Below the pieces are notes generated by a model. It was not told where the DNA came from and searched no databases. It worked only from the letters and a program-made list of their open reading frames with translations. Of a DNA stretch of 64,000 nucleotides, positions 47,486 through 58,239 are shown in pieces (the first letter of the stretch is position 1; each line of letters opens with the position of its first letter). Position numbers and translations under genes: made by a program. The DNA comes from Curtobacterium sp. ISL-83 (GTDB lineage Bacteria; Actinomycetota; Actinomycetes; Actinomycetales; Microbacteriaceae): the NCBI RefSeq assembly GCF_018613895.1, contig NZ_JAGGPH010000007.1, positions 124,001 through 188,000 of the forward strand. The letters run 5' to 3'.

Positions 47486-48076
47486 TCAGACGCCTGCGGT
47501 CAGCCCGCGTGCGGACAAGGCCGCCTGGATGCGGTCGCCGACCGCGTCGATGCCACCGAGGCCATCGACGTCGAGCACGAGCCCGCGCTCGCCGTACGCC
47601 GCGACGATCGGGGCCGTCTGCTCGGCGTAGACCTGCTGACGACGACGGATCGTCTCTTCGTTGTCGTCGCTCCGGCCCTGGTCCTCGGCGCGCTTCAGCA
47701 GTCGACCGACGAGCTCGTCCTGGTCCGCCACGAGCTGGATGACCGCGTCGATCCCGGTCCCCTGCTCGGCGAGCATCGCGTCGAGGTACTCGACCTGGCC
47801 CACGGTGCGCGGGTACCCGTCGAGCAGGAAACCGTGCTCCGCGTCGGCCTCGGCCAGACGGGCCTTCACGAGCTCGTTCGTCAGGGAGTCCGGCACGTAG
47901 TCACCGGCGTCCATGATCGCCTTCGCCTGGACCCCGAGCGGTGTCCCTTCCGCGACGTTCTTGCGGAAGATGTCACCGGTCGAGACGGCGGGGATCCCGA
48001 AGGACTCCGCGATCCGCCCGGCCTGCGTGCCCTTGCCCGCTCCGGGGGGTCCGACGATGATCAGGCGTGCGCTCAA
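47486..48076 (-). CDS. adk: Adenylate kinase, short form
   Basis: Interconverts ATP + AMP and 2 ADP. It is 196 aa, with P-loop [17 protein letters not shown]-binding [14 protein letters not shown] and [15 protein letters not shown]. The lid is the short type without the Cys4 zinc site, as in other actinobacteria. The start is TTG 48076, which overlaps the secY stop (TTGA); GAAGGG lies 9 bp upstream. A TTG start combined with overlap suggests coupled translation. Confidence 0.96.
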   Translation of the reverse strand: MSARLIIVGPPGAGKGTQAGRIAESFGIPAVSTGDIFRKNVAEGTPLGVQAKAIMDAGDYVPDSLTNELVKARLAEADAEHGFLLDGYPRTVGQVEYLDAMLAEQGTGIDAVIQLVADQDELVGRLLKRAEDQGRSDDNEETIRRRQQVYAEQTAPIVAAYGERGLVLDVDGLGGIDAVGDRIQAALSARGLTAGV

Positions 48077-49395
48077 CGGAGAAGCCCTTCGTAGTGACGT
48101 TGCTGCAGCTGCGAGTCGATCTGCTTCACGGTCTCGAGACCGACACCCACGATGATGAGGATGCTCGCGCCACCGAACGGGAAGTTCTGGTTCGCGCCGA
48201 ACAGCGCCAGTGCTGCCAGCGGGATGAGCGCGATGAGACCGAGGTAGAGCGCACCGGGCAGCGTCACCCGGGTGAGGACGTAGTCGAGGTACTCAGCCGT
48301 CGGACGGCCGGCCCGGATGCCCGGGATGAAGCCGCCGTACTTCTTCATGTTGTCGGCGACCTCTTCGGGGTTGAAGGTGATCGCGACGTAGAAGTACGTG
48401 AAGCCGACGATGAGCAGGAAGTACAAGACCATGTAGAACCAGTTGTCACCCGAGGTCAGGTTGCTCTGGACCCAGGTCACCCACGGCGCCGGCGCGGAGC
48501 CGTCCGAGGGCTGGTTGAACTGCGCGATCAAGGCCGGCAGGTACAGCAGCGACGACGCGAAGATGACGGGCACGACGCCGGCCATGTTCACCTTGATCGG
48601 GATGTACGTGTTGTTGCCGCCGTACGTCCGTCGGCCGACCATGCGCTTGGCGTACTGGACCGGGATCCGCCGCTGCGACTGCTCGACGAACACGACGGCC
48701 ATCATGATCACCAGGCCGACCAGGATCACGAAGAGGAACAGCTCGAACGACTGCGACTGCTCGATCGCCCAGAGCGCCGACGGGAACTGCGCGGCGATCG
48801 ACGTGAAGATCAGGAGGGACATGCCGTTGCCGATGCCGCGCTCGGTGACGAGCTCGCCCATCCACATGATCAGGCCGGTACCAGCGGTCAGGGTGACGAC
48901 CATGAGCATGATCGCGTACCAGCTGTCGTTCGAGATGATCGACGAGCAGGAGGACGATGCGCTGGTACCGAAGAGGGCACCCGAGCGTGCGACCGTGATG
49001 AGCGTGGTGGACTGCAGGACACCCAGCGCGATCGTGAGGTACCGCGTGTACTGCGTCAGCTTCGCCTGGCCGGACTGGCCCTCCTTGTAGAGGGCGTCGA
49101 AGTGCGGGATGACGACGCGCAGCAGCTGCACGATGATCGACGACGTGATGTACGGCATGATGCCGAGCGCGAAGACCGACAGCTTCAGCAGCGCGCCGCC
49201 GGAGAAGAGGTTGATGAGGCCGTAGAGGCCGCCGGAGGACGACGCGCTGGCGAGACAGCTCTGCACGGCGGCGTAGTCGACGAACGGCGCGGGGATGTAC
49301 GACCCCAGGCGGAACAGCGCGATGATCGCGAGGGTGAATCCGATCTTCTTGCGAAGATCCGGGGTGCGCATGATGCGCGCGACCGCTCTGAACAC
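48073..49395 (-). CDS. secY: Preprotein translocase subunit SecY
   Basis: Core channel of the Sec translocon, 440 aa with ten hydrophobic helices. It has [20 protein letters not shown] at the start, the plug-region [11 protein letters not shown], then [20 protein letters not shown] and [19 protein letters not shown]. The start is GTG 49395, 144 bp after rplO and beyond a strong hairpin. The stop overlaps adk by 4 bp. Confidence 0.98.
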   Translation of the reverse strand: MFRAVARIMRTPDLRKKIGFTLAIIALFRLGSYIPAPFVDYAAVQSCLASASSSGGLYGLINLFSGGALLKLSVFALGIMPYITSSIIVQLLRVVIPHFDALYKEGQSGQAKLTQYTRYLTIALGVLQSTTLITVARSGALFGTSASSSCSSIISNDSWYAIMLMVVTLTAGTGLIMWMGELVTERGIGNGMSLLIFTSIAAQFPSALWAIEQSQSFELFLFVILVGLVIMMAVVFVEQSQRRIPVQYAKRMVGRRTYGGNNTYIPIKVNMAGVVPVIFASSLLYLPALIAQFNQPSDGSAPAPWVTWVQSNLTSGDNWFYMVLYFLLIVGFTYFYVAITFNPEEVADNMKKYGGFIPGIRAGRPTAEYLDYVLTRVTLPGALYLGLIALIPLAALALFGANQNFPFGGASILIIVGVGLETVKQIDSQLQQRHYEGLLR

Positions 49396-49500
49396 GATGA
49401 CTCCGAACTTCTGGGACCGGCCGCCGAAGATGGTCGGACCCGGTGTCGGTCGGCACGCCGACCTGGCCGGCGGTGCCGACCTCCATCAAGGAAACCGTAA

Positions 49501-49532
49501 CGGCGGCCCGTGCGCAAACGCACGGGCCGCCG
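49501..49532 (-). terminator. Hairpin between rplO and secY
   Basis: CGGCGGCCCGTGCG-CAAA-CGCACGGGCCGCCG, a perfect 14-bp stem with a tetraloop, 7 bp after the rplO stop. On the minus strand it is followed by GTTACGGTTTCC. It implies that secY-adk-map is at least partly separated from the ribosomal genes. Confidence 0.85.
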
Positions 49533-49539
49533 ACGGGGG

Positions 49540-50004
49540 TTACTGGGAGACGGTGCCGCCAGCAGCCGCGATCTTCTCGGCGGCGGACGCCGAGACCTTG
49601 TCGACCGAGACCGTGAGCTTCACGCTGATGTCACCCTGACCGAGAACCTTGACCTTCTCGTTCTTGCGGACGGCGCCCTTGGCGACGAGGTCCGCAACGG
49701 TGACGTCGCCACCGTTCGGGTAGAGCTCCGCGATCTTGTCCAGGTTCACGACCTGGTACTCGACGCGGAACGGGTTCTTGAACCCGCGGAGCTTCGGGGT
49801 GCGCATGTGCAGCGGCATCTGCCCACCCTCGAAGCCGACCCGGACCTGGTAACGGGCCTTCGTGCCCTTGGTACCACGACCGGCGGTCTTGCCCTTGGAG
49901 CCCTCACCGCGACCAACACGGGTGCGGTCCTTCTTGGCACCCGGGGCCGGGCGGAGGTGGTGCAGCTTCAGCACCTGCACGCGCTCGTTCTTCTCGTCGC
50001 TCAT
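49540..50004 (-). CDS. rplO: 50S ribosomal protein L15
   Basis: Late-assembly large-subunit protein, 154 aa. The N-terminal [20 protein letters not shown] and the glycine-rich RNA-binding stretch [19 protein letters not shown] are typical. The C-terminal globular part ends [12 protein letters not shown]. Its start overlaps the rpmD stop by 4 bp. No unusual extension. Confidence 0.98.
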   Translation of the reverse strand: MSDEKNERVQVLKLHHLRPAPGAKKDRTRVGRGEGSKGKTAGRGTKGTKARYQVRVGFEGGQMPLHMRTPKLRGFKNPFRVEYQVVNLDKIAELYPNGGDVTVADLVAKGAVRKNEKVKVLGQGDISVKLTVSVDKVSASAAEKIAAAGGTVSQ

Positions 50005-50186
50005 GCGTCAACCTCCTCGACCTTCACGAGGTGCGCCACCGTTGCGACGTACCCGCGGTTCTGGGAGTTGTCCTCGCGCAGGACCGTACGGCCGATGCGC
50101 TTGAGGCCCAGGCTGCGCAGGGTGTCGCGCTGGTACTGCTTCTCGCTGATAACGGACTTGATCTGCGTGATCTTCAGCATCGCCAT
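50001..50186 (-). CDS. rpmD: 50S ribosomal protein L30
   Basis: A 61-residue ferredoxin-like-fold protein from ATG 50186: [20 protein letters not shown], then [15 protein letters not shown] and AHLVKVEEV. The start overlaps the rpsE stop by one base (TGATG) and the stop overlaps rplO by 4 bp. A longer frame to 50399 is rpsE read out of frame and is not used. Confidence 0.97.
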   Translation of the reverse strand: MAMLKITQIKSVISEKQYQRDTLRSLGLKRIGRTVLREDNSQNRGYVATVAHLVKVEEVDA

Positions 50187-51055
50187 CACGCACCTGCCTT
50201 CTCGGACGTGGCACGCAGTGCAGCTGCCTCGGCCCGCAGCAGACGCTCCGGGACGACCCGGTCGACGGGGAGACCGCGACGGCTCGCCACCGCGCGCGGC
50301 TCCTCGAGCTGCTGCAGCGCCGTGACGGTCGCGTGCACGATGTTGATGGTGTTCGACGACCCGAGCGACTTGCTCAGCACGTCGTGGATGCCGGCGCACT
50401 CGAGCACGGCGCGGACCGGACCACCGGCGATGACACCGGTACCGGCAGCGGCCGGACGCAGCAGCACGACGCCGGCAGCGGCCTCGCCCTGCACCGGGTG
50501 CGGGATCGTGTTGCCGACGCGGGGGACGCGGAAGAAGTTCTTCTTCGCTTCCTCGACGCCCTTCGAGATGGCGGTCGGGACCTCGCGGGCCTTGCCGTAG
50601 CCGACACCCACCAGACCGTTGCCGTCACCGACGACGACGAGCGCGGTGAAGCTGAAGCGACGACCACCCTTGACGACCTTGGAGACGCGGTTGATGGTTA
50701 CGACGCGCTCGAGGAACTGGCTGTCGCCACCCCGCCCGTTGCGGTCGTTGCCACGGCCGCCACCCTGCTGACGGTCGCGTCCGCCACCACGGCGGCCACG
50801 GTTGTCAGCGGAGTCGCGGTTGTTCGATGCCGAACCCGCGGCGGTCTCGACAGGACGCTCGACGACGGGGACCTCGGGCTCCTTGGCCGCAGGGGCCTCG
50901 GCGCTCGTGGCGTCGGCGTCGGTCGCCTCGGTCTCGGTCGACTCCGTGGTCTCGGTCGACTCGGTGGTCGCCGTGGCCTCGGTTGCCTCGGTGGACTCGG
51001 TTGCCTCAGTCGACTCGACGTTGGCGTCTTCGTTGGTGTTCGCGATGTCGCTCAC
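50186..51055 (-). CDS. rpsE: 30S ribosomal protein S5 with ~100-residue low-complexity N-terminus
   Basis: S5 sits at the mRNA entry of the small subunit and affects accuracy. The conserved domain begins near residue 103 ([20 protein letters not shown]) and includes [20 protein letters not shown]. It is preceded by a Thr/Glu/Ala repeat region ([20 protein letters not shown]) and an Arg/Gly-rich stretch ([20 protein letters not shown]). The total is 289 aa against 167 in E. coli. It overlaps rplR by 4 bp and rpmD by 1 bp. Confidence 0.96.
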   Translation of the reverse strand: MSDIANTNEDANVESTEATESTEATEATATTESTETTESTETEATDADATSAEAPAAKEPEVPVVERPVETAAGSASNNRDSADNRGRRGGGRDRQQGGGRGNDRNGRGGDSQFLERVVTINRVSKVVKGGRRFSFTALVVVGDGNGLVGVGYGKAREVPTAISKGVEEAKKNFFRVPRVGNTIPHPVQGEAAAGVVLLRPAAAGTGVIAGGPVRAVLECAGIHDVLSKSLGSSNTINIVHATVTALQQLEEPRAVASRRGLPVDRVVPERLLRAEAAALRATSEKAGA

Positions 51056-51423
51056 AGGTTCAGCCCTCCTTCACGGGCACCGTCGGCGATCGCGGCGACG
51101 CGACCGGCGTACTTGCTACCGCCGCGGTCGAAGACCACGGCCTCGACGCCGGCTGCCTTGGCGCGCTCGGCGAGCAGCTCGCCGACGCGACGGGCCTTGG
51201 CGGTCTTGTCACCGTCGAACGAACGGAGGTCGGCCTCCATCGTCGACGCGCTGGCGAGGGTGTGACCCTTCGCGTCGTCGATGACCTGCACGAACACGTG
51301 ACGCGACGAGCGGGTGACGGCGAGGCGCGGACGCGCCTCGGTGCCGTTGATCTTCTTGCGAAGACGGTTGTGGCGGCGCGCCTTGGCGGCCGTCTTGCTC
51401 TTTCCTCGGATACCGAGAGCCAT
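51052..51423 (-). CDS. rplR: 50S ribosomal protein L18
   Basis: 5S rRNA-binding protein of the central protuberance, 123 aa from ATG 51423 ([20 protein letters not shown]). [18 protein letters not shown] and [20 protein letters not shown] are the conserved blocks. A GTG two codons upstream is possible but would overlap the rplF stop. Its stop overlaps rpsE. Confidence 0.97.
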   Translation of the reverse strand: MALGIRGKSKTAAKARRHNRLRKKINGTEARPRLAVTRSSRHVFVQVIDDAKGHTLASASTMEADLRSFDGDKTAKARRVGELLAERAKAAGVEAVVFDRGGSKYAGRVAAIADGAREGGLNL

Positions 51424-51425
51424 GA

Positions 51426-51962
51426 TCACTTACCTGACTTTCCGGCCTTGCGGCGCACGATCTCGCCCGCGTAGCGGACACCCTTGCCCTTGTAGGGCTC
51501 CGGCTTGCGCAGCTTGCGGATGTTGGCAGCCACCTCGCCGACGGCCTGCTTGTCGATGCCGGTCACGGTGAGCTTGTTGTTGCCCTCGACGGCGAAGCTG
51601 ATGCCCGCCGGCGGCTCGACCGTGATCGGGTGGGAGTACCCGAGCGCGAACTCGACGTTGTTGCCCTTGGCCTGCACGCGGTAACCGGTGCCGACGACCT
51701 CGAGGCCCTTCGAGTACCCCTGGGTGACACCAAGGATGTTGTTCGCGATGAGGGTGCGGGTCAGGCCGTGGAGGGCGCGCGAGGAACGCTCGTCGTCCGG
51801 ACGGGTGACGAGGACCTGGTTCTCCTCGACCTTGGCCTGGATGGGCTCCGCCACGACGAGCGCGAGCTCGCCCTTCGGGCCCTTGACCGCGACGTTCTGA
51901 CCGTCGATGGAGACGGTCACGCCAGCGGGGATGTCAATGGGAAGACGTCCGATTCGAGACAT
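51426..51962 (-). CDS. rplF: 50S ribosomal protein L6
   Basis: Two-domain protein near the factor-binding site, 178 aa. The start [20 protein letters not shown] and the C-terminal signature [20 protein letters not shown] are standard. It begins 6 bp after the rpsH stop and is followed immediately by rplR. Confidence 0.98.
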   Translation of the reverse strand: MSRIGRLPIDIPAGVTVSIDGQNVAVKGPKGELALVVAEPIQAKVEENQVLVTRPDDERSSRALHGLTRTLIANNILGVTQGYSKGLEVVGTGYRVQAKGNNVEFALGYSHPITVEPPAGISFAVEGNNKLTVTGIDKQAVGEVAANIRKLRKPEPYKGKGVRYAGEIVRRKAGKSGK

Positions 51963-51968
51963 TGTCGA

Positions 51969-52367
51969 TCACCACACGTAGGCGAGGACTTCCCCACCCA
52001 CGCCCTTCTGCTCGGCTTCGCGGTCGGTCAGCAGCCCCGAGGAGGTCGAGAGGATCGCCACGCCGAGGCCACCGAGGACCTGGGGGATCTCCGTCGACTT
52101 CGCGTAGACACGCAGGCCCGGCTTGGAGACGCGCTTGATGCCGGCGATCGAACGCTCACGCTCAGGGCCGTACTTGAGGTCGATCTTGAGGGTCTGCCCG
52201 ACTCGGGCGTCCTCGATCTTCCACTCGCTGATGTAGCCCTCGCGCTTGAGGATCTCGGCGATGTTCTTCTTGAGCTTGGAGCTCGGAAGCGAGACGGCGT
52301 CGTGGTGCGCCGAGTTCGCGTTCCGCAATCTGGTCAGCATGTCTGCGACCGGATCGGTCATCGTCAT
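51969..52367 (-). CDS. rpsH: 30S ribosomal protein S8
   Basis: Binds the centre of 16S rRNA and, in E. coli, represses the spc operon. It is 132 aa, with [20 protein letters not shown] at the start and [19 protein letters not shown] in the conserved C-terminal block. ATG 52367 and ATG 52361 are both possible starts; the second gives the family-standard N-terminus. It is separated from rplE by 154 bp containing a hairpin and no rpsN. Confidence 0.97.
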   Translation of the reverse strand: MTMTDPVADMLTRLRNANSAHHDAVSLPSSKLKKNIAEILKREGYISEWKIEDARVGQTLKIDLKYGPERERSIAGIKRVSKPGLRVYAKSTEIPQVLGGLGVAILSTSSGLLTDREAEQKGVGGEVLAYVW

Positions 52368-52472
52368 GATGGTTCATCCATTTCTCGCCTGGTTTCGACA
52401 CCCGTTCCACGAATGCCGACCTGAGCGATCGAGTGATCTCGGAGCGATTCCCCGAGATCGGTGTGTTCGTGC

Positions 52473-52508
52473 GTGCGGGCCGGAGGACTTTCGCCCTCCG
52501 GCCCGCAC
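52473..52508 (-). terminator. Strong hairpin between rplE and rpsH
   Basis: GTGCGGGCCGGAGG pairs with CCTCCGGCCCGCAC (14 bp, 8-nt loop), 14 bp after the rplE stop. It occupies the place where many genomes carry rpsN. It may be a terminator, attenuator or mRNA processing site within the spc operon. Confidence 0.8.
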
Positions 52509-52521
52509 CGCTCGAAGTATC

Positions 52522-53112
52522 TTAGACCGTCTGCTCAGCAGAACGGAACGGGAACCCGAGCTGACGGAGCAGCGCGCGTCCTTCGTCGTCCGTCTTCGCG
52601 GTGGTCACGACGGTGATGTCGAAGCCACGGACGCGATCGATGCGGTCCTGGTCGATCTCGTGGAACACGGACTGCTCCGTGAGACCGAACGTGTAGTTGC
52701 CGTTCCCGTCGAACTGCTTGTCGCTGAGACCGCGGAAGTCGCGGATGCGGGGCAGGGCGAGCGAGAGGAGGCGGTCGAGGAACTCCCAGGCGCGGTCGCC
52801 ACGGAGCGTGACGTGGGCGCCGATGGCCTGACCCTCCCGCAGCTTGAACTGCGCGATGGACTTGCGGGCGTTCGTGACCTGCGGCTTCTGACCGGTGATC
52901 GCCGTGAGGTCCTTGATGGCCCCCTCGATGATCTTCGAGTCACGAGCGGCCTCGCCGACACCGGTGTTCACGACGACCTTGACCAGGCCGGGGACCTGGT
53001 GGACGTTCGCGTACCCGAACTGCTCGGTGAGCGCCGCGGCGATCTCGTTCTTGTACTTCTGCTTGAGGCGCGGCTGGATCTTGCCAGCCGGCACGGCAGT
53101 CGTGTCAGTCAT
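52522..53112 (-). CDS. rplE: 50S ribosomal protein L5
   Basis: 5S rRNA-binding protein touching the P-site tRNA, 196 aa. [40 protein letters not shown] and the C-terminal [19 protein letters not shown] are family blocks. It overlaps the rplX stop by one base. The short Thr/Val leader before [15 protein letters not shown] is common in actinobacteria. Confidence 0.98.
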   Translation of the reverse strand: MTDTTAVPAGKIQPRLKQKYKNEIAAALTEQFGYANVHQVPGLVKVVVNTGVGEAARDSKIIEGAIKDLTAITGQKPQVTNARKSIAQFKLREGQAIGAHVTLRGDRAWEFLDRLLSLALPRIRDFRGLSDKQFDGNGNYTFGLTEQSVFHEIDQDRIDRVRGFDITVVTTAKTDDEGRALLRQLGFPFRSAEQTV

Positions 53113-53471
53113 CAGAGCTTCTCACCAGACTTCTTGGCGTAGCGGACGCGGACGGTCTTGGTGACGCCGTCCTTCTCCACCTGTTCGATACGGAAGCCGA
53201 CGCGGGTCGGCTTCTTGGTCTTCGGGTCGACGAGCGCGACGTTCGACACGTGGATCGGGGCCTCGTGCTGCTCGATGCCACCGGTCTTCGAGCCACGCTG
53301 GGTCTGACCGACGCGGACGTGCTTCGTGACGAAGTTCACGCCCTCGACGACGACGCGGTTCTTCTCGCGCAGCACCTCGATGACCTTGCCCTGCTTGCCA
53401 CGGTCACCGCCGCGCTCCTGCTTGGCACCCGTGATGACCTGGACCAGGTCACCCTTCTTGATGTTCGCCAT
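53112..53471 (-). CDS. rplX: 50S ribosomal protein L24
   Basis: Assembly-initiator protein near the exit tunnel, 119 aa. The KOW motif lies at the start ([20 protein letters not shown]), with [20 protein letters not shown] following. It is encoded 3 bp after rplN and overlaps rplE by one base. Confidence 0.98.
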   Translation of the reverse strand: MANIKKGDLVQVITGAKQERGGDRGKQGKVIEVLREKNRVVVEGVNFVTKHVRVGQTQRGSKTGGIEQHEAPIHVSNVALVDPKTKKPTRVGFRIEQVEKDGVTKTVRVRYAKKSGEKL

Positions 53472-53474
53472 GGC

Positions 53475-53843
53475 TTACAGCACCTCCGGCGCGAGCGAGA
53501 TGATCTTCATGAACTTCTTGTCGCGAAGTTCGCGACCGACCGGACCGAAGATGCGCGTTCCGCGCGGGTCGCCGTCGGCCTTGAGGATCACTGCCGCGTT
53601 CTCGTCGAACTTGATGTAGGAGCCGTCCTGACGACGGGTCTCCTTCTTGGTGCGAACGATGACCGCCTTGACGACGTCACCCTTCTTCACGTTGCCGCCG
53701 GGGATGGCGTCCTTCACGGTGGCCACGATGACGTCACCGAGGCCGGCGTACCGACGACCCGAGCCACCGAGCACGCGGATGGTCAAGATCTCCTTGGCAC
53801 CCGTGTTGTCGGCGATCTTCAGGCGGGATTCCTGCTGAATCAC
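53475..53843 (-). CDS. rplN: 50S ribosomal protein L14
   Basis: Intersubunit-bridge protein, 122 aa. The start is GTG 53843 ([20 protein letters not shown]). [20 protein letters not shown] and [20 protein letters not shown] are the diagnostic blocks, with length identical to the E. coli protein. It begins 31 bp after rpsQ and heads the spc section. Confidence 0.98.
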   Translation of the reverse strand: MIQQESRLKIADNTGAKEILTIRVLGGSGRRYAGLGDVIVATVKDAIPGGNVKKGDVVKAVIVRTKKETRRQDGSYIKFDENAAVILKADGDPRGTRIFGPVGRELRDKKFMKIISLAPEVL

Positions 53844-53874
53844 TGCTGTCTCCTATTCCGAAGCAGGCCGAGGC

Positions 53875-54159
53875 CTACTTGGCCTTCTCGAGGATCTCGA
53901 CCAGGCGCCAGCGCTTGGAGGCGCTGAGGGGACGGGTCTCGCTGATCACGACGAGGTCGCCGACACCAGCGGTGCCGAGCTCGTCGTGCGCCTTCACCTT
54001 GGAGGTGCGACGGATGATCTTGCCGTAGAGCGCGTGCTTCACGCGGTCCTCGACCTCGACCACGATGGTCTTGTCCATCTTGTCGCTCGTGACGTAGCCA
54101 CGACGGGTCTTCCGGTAGCCGCGAGTGGAGGCGGCGGAGGTCTTCTCTTCGTTCGCCAT
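53875..54159 (-). CDS. rpsQ: 30S ribosomal protein S17
   Basis: OB-fold protein binding 16S rRNA early in assembly, 94 aa. [20 protein letters not shown] and [20 protein letters not shown] are standard. The N-terminus has about ten extra residues ([10 protein letters not shown]). It overlaps rpmC by one base and ends the S10 section. Confidence 0.98.
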   Translation of the reverse strand: MANEEKTSAASTRGYRKTRRGYVTSDKMDKTIVVEVEDRVKHALYGKIIRRTSKVKAHDELGTAGVGDLVVISETRPLSASKRWRLVEILEKAK

Positions 54160-54479
54160 CAGTTCTCCTCGGCGGTCTCGGCCTCGGTCGACTCGGCCGG
54201 CTTGTCGGCCTTCTTCGTCGTCTTCTTGGCCTTGGTGGCGGTCTCGACGGGCGCGGGAGTGGCACGGATGCCGAGCTCGCGCTCGCGGAGGACGGTGTAG
54301 ATACGGGCGATGTCGCGCTTGACGGCACGGAGGCGGCCGTGGCTCTCCAGCTGGCCGGTGGCCGACTGGAAGCGGAGGTTGAACAGCTCCTCCTTGGCCT
54401 TCTTCAGCTCGTCAGCGAGACGCTCGTTCTCGAACGTGTCGAGCTCCGTCGGACGGAGCTCCTTGGAACCGATCGCCAT
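54159..54479 (-). CDS. rpmC: 50S ribosomal protein L29 with Lys/Glu/Ala tail
   Basis: Helical protein at the tunnel exit where trigger factor and SRP dock. From ATG 54479 it is 106 aa. The conserved 70 residues ([40 protein letters not shown]) are followed by a tail [18 protein letters not shown] and EAETAEEN absent in most L29. Its start overlaps the rplP stop by one base. Confidence 0.97.
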   Translation of the reverse strand: MAIGSKELRPTELDTFENERLADELKKAKEELFNLRFQSATGQLESHGRLRAVKRDIARIYTVLRERELGIRATPAPVETATKAKKTTKKADKPAESTEAETAEEN

Positions 54480-54898
54480 TATGCGTCGCCCTCCTCGCGC
54501 TTGATGATGCGTGCCTTGAGGGGCAGCTTGTGAATGGCACGGGTGAGTGCCTCGCGAGCGATCTCGTCGCTCACGCCGGAGAGCTCGAAGAGCACACGAC
54601 CCGGCTTGACGTTGGCGACCCACCACTCGGGCGAACCCTTACCGGAACCCATGCGGGTCTCAGCGGGCTTCTTCGTGAGCGGGCGGTCCGGGTAGATGTT
54701 GATCCACACCTTGCCGCCACGCTTGATGTGACGCGTCATGGCGATACGAGCGGACTCGATCTGACGGTTGGTCACGTAGGCGGGGGTCAGCGCCTGGATG
54801 CCGTACTCACCGAACGACACCTTGGTGCCACCGGTGGCCTGGCCCGTGCGCTTCGGGTGGTGCTGCTTGCGGTGCTTGACTCGACGGGGAATAAGCAT
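54479..54898 (-). CDS. rplP: 50S ribosomal protein L16
   Basis: Protein near the A and P sites that stabilises tRNA, 139 aa. [20 protein letters not shown] and [20 protein letters not shown], then [20 protein letters not shown], are invariant blocks. It starts 2 bp after the rpsC stop and overlaps rpmC. Confidence 0.98.
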   Translation of the reverse strand: MLIPRRVKHRKQHHPKRTGQATGGTKVSFGEYGIQALTPAYVTNRQIESARIAMTRHIKRGGKVWINIYPDRPLTKKPAETRMGSGKGSPEWWVANVKPGRVLFELSGVSDEIAREALTRAIHKLPLKARIIKREEGDA

Positions 54899-54900
54899 GG

Positions 54901-55713
54901 TTACGCCTCAACTCCTGCGCCGGCCGGCGCGTCCTGCGGGGCCTGCTGCGGGCGACGGTCGCCACGGTCGCCGCCACGACGGTCTGCACCGCGGTCGCTG
55001 CGCTCGCCACGGGGGCCGCCACGACGCTCGGGGCGCGACGAACGCTGGTTCGCCTGCTCGCGAGCGAGCTCCTTGTTCGTGATGTCGCCCTTGTAGATCC
55101 AGACCTTCACGCCGATGCGGCCGAACGTGGTCCGGGCCTCGTAGAAGCCGTAGTCGATGTTCGCGCGGAGGGTGTGCAGCGGCACACGGCCTTCGCGGTA
55201 GAACTCCGAGCGCGACATCTCGGCGCCGCCGAGACGACCCGACACCTGGATGCGGACACCCTTGGCGCCGGCGCGCTGTGCACCCTGCAGGCCCTTGCGC
55301 ATGGCGCGACGGAACGCGACACGAGCGGAGAGCTGCTCGGCGATGCCCTGCGCGACGAGCTGGGCCTCGGTCTCGGGGTTCTTGACCTCGAGGATGTTCA
55401 GCTGGATCTGCTTCTTGGTGAGCTTCTCGAGCTCACCGCGAACGCGCTCCGCCTCGGCGCCGCGACGGCCGATGACGATGCCGGGACGCGCCGTGTGGAT
55501 GTCCACGCGGACGCGGTCACGGGTGCGCTCGAGCTCGATGCGGGCGACGCCGGCACGGTCGAGGGTCTTCTTCAGGTACTCGCGCACCTTGATGTCCTCG
55601 GCCACGTAGTCGGCGTAACGCTGACCCGGCTTCGTGCTGTCGGTGAACCAGTGCGAGACGTGGTCCGTCGTGATCCCGAGACGGAAGCCGTACGGGTTGA
55701 CCTTCTGGCCCAT
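54901..55713 (-). CDS. rpsC: 30S ribosomal protein S3 with RG-rich tail
   Basis: Forms the mRNA entry helicase with S4 and S5. It is 270 aa. The KH domain ([20 protein letters not shown]) and the C-terminal domain ([20 protein letters not shown]) are complete. The last 45 residues are an Arg/Gly/Asp tail ([20 protein letters not shown]) longer than in E. coli. Its start overlaps the rplV stop by one base. Confidence 0.98.
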   Translation of the reverse strand: MGQKVNPYGFRLGITTDHVSHWFTDSTKPGQRYADYVAEDIKVREYLKKTLDRAGVARIELERTRDRVRVDIHTARPGIVIGRRGAEAERVRGELEKLTKKQIQLNILEVKNPETEAQLVAQGIAEQLSARVAFRRAMRKGLQGAQRAGAKGVRIQVSGRLGGAEMSRSEFYREGRVPLHTLRANIDYGFYEARTTFGRIGVKVWIYKGDITNKELAREQANQRSSRPERRGGPRGERSDRGADRRGGDRGDRRPQQAPQDAPAGAGVEA

Positions 55714-56105
55714 TACTTGCTCGCCTTCTTGCTCGTCGCGACGACCTCGGCCTCATCCGGCGTCGCGAGGACGACCGTGATGTGGCTGGTGCGCTTGTTG
55801 ATGCGGAAGGCGCGGCCCTGGGCACGCGGCTGGAACCGCTTCAGGGTCGTGCCCTCGTCGACGAAGACGCGGCTCACGTAGAGGTCGCGCTCGTCGAGGA
55901 AGCTGTTGCTCGAGTCAGCCTTGACCCGTGCGTTCGCGATCGCCGAGGCGACCAGCTTGTACACGGGCTCCGAAGCGCCCTGGGGGGCGAACTTCAGGAT
56001 GGCGAGCGCCTCGTGGGCCTGCTTGCCGCGGATCAGCTCGATGACGCGACGGGCCTTCTGAGGCGTGACGCGGATGTGACGCACGCGTGCGATCGACTCC
56101 ACCAT
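55713..56105 (-). CDS. rplV: 50S ribosomal protein L22
   Basis: Lines the exit tunnel; its loop is a macrolide-resistance site. It is 130 aa, with [20 protein letters not shown] at the start and the tunnel loop region [20 protein letters not shown] intact, with no visible resistance-type insert. It starts 25 bp after rpsS. Confidence 0.98.
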   Translation of the reverse strand: MVESIARVRHIRVTPQKARRVIELIRGKQAHEALAILKFAPQGASEPVYKLVASAIANARVKADSSNSFLDERDLYVSRVFVDEGTTLKRFQPRAQGRAFRINKRTSHITVVLATPDEAEVVATSKKASK

Positions 56106-56130
56106 TTCGTTCCTCCTCTGCGTCGCCGCC

Positions 56131-56412
56131 CTAGCGGCGACGGCCCTTCTTGTCGTCCTTCACGTGACCACGGAAGGTGCGGGTCGGCGCGAACTCGCCG
56201 AGCTTGTGACCCACCATCGCCTCGGTGACGAACACCGGGATGTGCTTGCGCCCGTCGTGCACGGCGATCGTGTGACCGAGCATGTTCGGGACGATCATCG
56301 AACGACGCGACCACGTACGGATCACGTTCTTCGTGTTGGCCTCGTTCTGCGTGACGACCTTGCGGAGCAGGTGCTCGTCGACGAAGGGGCCCTTCTTCAG
56401 ACTGCGTGGCAT
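56131..56412 (-). CDS. rpsS: 30S ribosomal protein S19
   Basis: Head protein forming a bridge with S13, 93 aa. [20 protein letters not shown] and [20 protein letters not shown], then [20 protein letters not shown], are family-standard. It lies between rplB and rplV. Confidence 0.98.
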   Translation of the reverse strand: MPRSLKKGPFVDEHLLRKVVTQNEANTKNVIRTWSRRSMIVPNMLGHTIAVHDGRKHIPVFVTEAMVGHKLGEFAPTRTFRGHVKDDKKGRRR

Positions 56413-56423
56413 CTTCTGAACTC

Positions 56424-57263
56424 CTACTTGCGCTTCTTGCCGGCGTTACGGCGACGGACGATGAGCTTGTCGCTCGGCTTGTTCGGCTTCCGCGTGCGGC
56501 CCTCGGACTGGCCCCAGGGGCTGACCGGGTGACGGCCACCAGAGGTCTTGCCCTCACCACCACCGTGCGGGTGGTCGACCGGGTTCATGGCGACACCACG
56601 GACGGTCGGGCGAACGCCCTTCCAGCGCATGCGGCCGGCCTTGCCCCAGTTGATGTTCGACTGCTCGGCGTTGCCGACCTCGCCGATCGTGGCGCGGCAA
56701 CGGGCGTCGACGTTGCGGACCTCGCCCGACGGCAGACGGAGCTGCGCGTAGGGGCCGTCCTTGGCGACGAGACGCACCGAGGCGCCGGCGGACCGGGCCA
56801 TCTTCGCGCCGCCACCGGGACGGAGCTCGATCGCGTGGATCACGGTACCGACGGGGATGTTGCGGAGCGGCAGGTTGTTGCCGGGCTTGATGTCAGCCCC
56901 GGGGCCCTGCTCGATGACGTCGCCCTGCTTGAGCTTGTTCGGCGCGATGATGTAGCGCTTCGTGCCGTCCACGTAGTGCAGGAGCGCGATGCGCGCGGTG
57001 CGGTTCGGGTCGTACTCGATGTGCGCGACCTTGGCGTCCACGCCGTCCTTGTCGGAACGACGGAAGTCGATCACGCGGTACTGGCGCTTGTGTCCACCAC
57101 CGATGTGACGGGTCGTGATCCGGCCGGAGCTGTTTCGACCACCGGTCTTCGGCAGCGGACGAAGCAGGGACTTCTCCGGAGTCGAACGGGTGATCTCGGC
57201 GAAGTCGGCGACCGAGGAACCGCGACGACCAGGGGTCGTCGGCTTGTAGTTACGAATAGCCAT
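56424..57263 (-). CDS. rplB: 50S ribosomal protein L2
   Basis: Needed for subunit joining and close to the peptidyl transferase centre. It is 279 aa, with [20 protein letters not shown] and the C-terminal [20 protein letters not shown] containing the essential histidine. It starts 18 bp after rplW. No unusual features. Confidence 0.98.
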   Translation of the reverse strand: MAIRNYKPTTPGRRGSSVADFAEITRSTPEKSLLRPLPKTGGRNSSGRITTRHIGGGHKRQYRVIDFRRSDKDGVDAKVAHIEYDPNRTARIALLHYVDGTKRYIIAPNKLKQGDVIEQGPGADIKPGNNLPLRNIPVGTVIHAIELRPGGGAKMARSAGASVRLVAKDGPYAQLRLPSGEVRNVDARCRATIGEVGNAEQSNINWGKAGRMRWKGVRPTVRGVAMNPVDHPHGGGEGKTSGGRHPVSPWGQSEGRTRKPNKPSDKLIVRRRNAGKKRK

Positions 57264-57281
57264 GATTTATCCCTCTGGTCC

Positions 57282-57581
57282 TCAGCCGACAGCCGTGAAG
57301 ATGTCGATCGAACCGGACTTGAGCGTCACGATGGCGCGCTTGGTGTCCTTGCGCTTGCCCAGACCGAACTTCGTGCGACGGGTCTTGCCCGTCCGGTTCA
57401 GCGTGTTGATGCTCGCGACCTTGACGTCGAAGATCTTCTCGATGGCGAGCTTGATCTCGGTCTTGTTCGACCGGGGGTCCACGACGAACGTGTACTTGCC
57501 CTGGTCGATCAGGCCGTAGCTCTTCTCCGAGACGACCGGCGAGATGATGATGTCGCGCGGGTCCTTGTTGAAGCCGCTCAT
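57282..57581 (-). CDS. rplW: 50S ribosomal protein L23
   Basis: Trigger-factor and SRP docking site at the tunnel exit, 99 aa. [20 protein letters not shown], then [20 protein letters not shown] and the loop [20 protein letters not shown], are conserved. Its start overlaps the rplD stop by 4 bp. Confidence 0.98.
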   Translation of the reverse strand: MSGFNKDPRDIIISPVVSEKSYGLIDQGKYTFVVDPRSNKTEIKLAIEKIFDVKVASINTLNRTGKTRRTKFGLGKRKDTKRAIVTLKSGSIDIFTAVG

Positions 57582-58237
57582 GCGGTGATCTCCTTCGCGG
57601 TCTTCGACGCGATGAAGGCGTCGAGGGCGCTCTTGCTGAAGACGATGGCGTCCGACTTGAGGACGTCGTAGGCGTTCAGCTGGCCGTACGAGAGCGCGTG
57701 GACGTTCGGCAGGTTGCGGATCGACTTGAGCGTGAGCTCGTCGTCCGTCTCGAGCACGACGAGCACGTTTTTGACGGGCGCGACCTTCTCGATGAGCGTC
57801 CGTGCGGTCTTGGTCGACGGCGCCTCGGCGACGACGAAGCTGTCGACCGCGGAGATGCGGCCACCGCGGGCGCGGTCCGAGAGCGAGCCGAGCAGCGCTG
57901 CGGCGATCATCTTCTTCGGGGTGCGCTGCGAGTAGTCACGCGGGGTCGGTCCGTGGACGACGCCACCGCCGGTGTGCTCGGGAGCACGGACGGAACCCTG
58001 ACGGGCGCGGCCGGTGCCCTTCTGCTTGAACGGCTTGCGACCGGCACCGCGGACTTCGCCGCGGTTCTTGGTCTTGTGGGTGCCCTGACGCGCGGCGGCG
58101 AGCTGCGCGGTGACGACCTGGTGGATCAGCGGAACGTTGGTCTCGACGTCGAAGAGCTCGGCAGGGAGCTCGACGGTGCCGGACTTGGCGCCCGTTGCAT
58201 CGAGGACGTCGATCGTGGTTGCAGTCGTGGTGGCCAT
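57578..58237 (-). CDS. rplD: 50S ribosomal protein L4
   Basis: Tunnel-constriction protein; in E. coli it autoregulates the S10 operon. It is 219 aa from ATG 58237 ([20 protein letters not shown]). The extended loop contains [20 protein letters not shown] and [20 protein letters not shown]. It overlaps rplW. The start two codons upstream overlaps the rplC stop and is less likely. Confidence 0.98.
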   Translation of the reverse strand: MATTTATTIDVLDATGAKSGTVELPAELFDVETNVPLIHQVVTAQLAAARQGTHKTKNRGEVRGAGRKPFKQKGTGRARQGSVRAPEHTGGGVVHGPTPRDYSQRTPKKMIAAALLGSLSDRARGGRISAVDSFVVAEAPSTKTARTLIEKVAPVKNVLVVLETDDELTLKSIRNLPNVHALSYGQLNAYDVLKSDAIVFSKSALDAFIASKTAKEITA

Positions 58238-58239
58238 GA

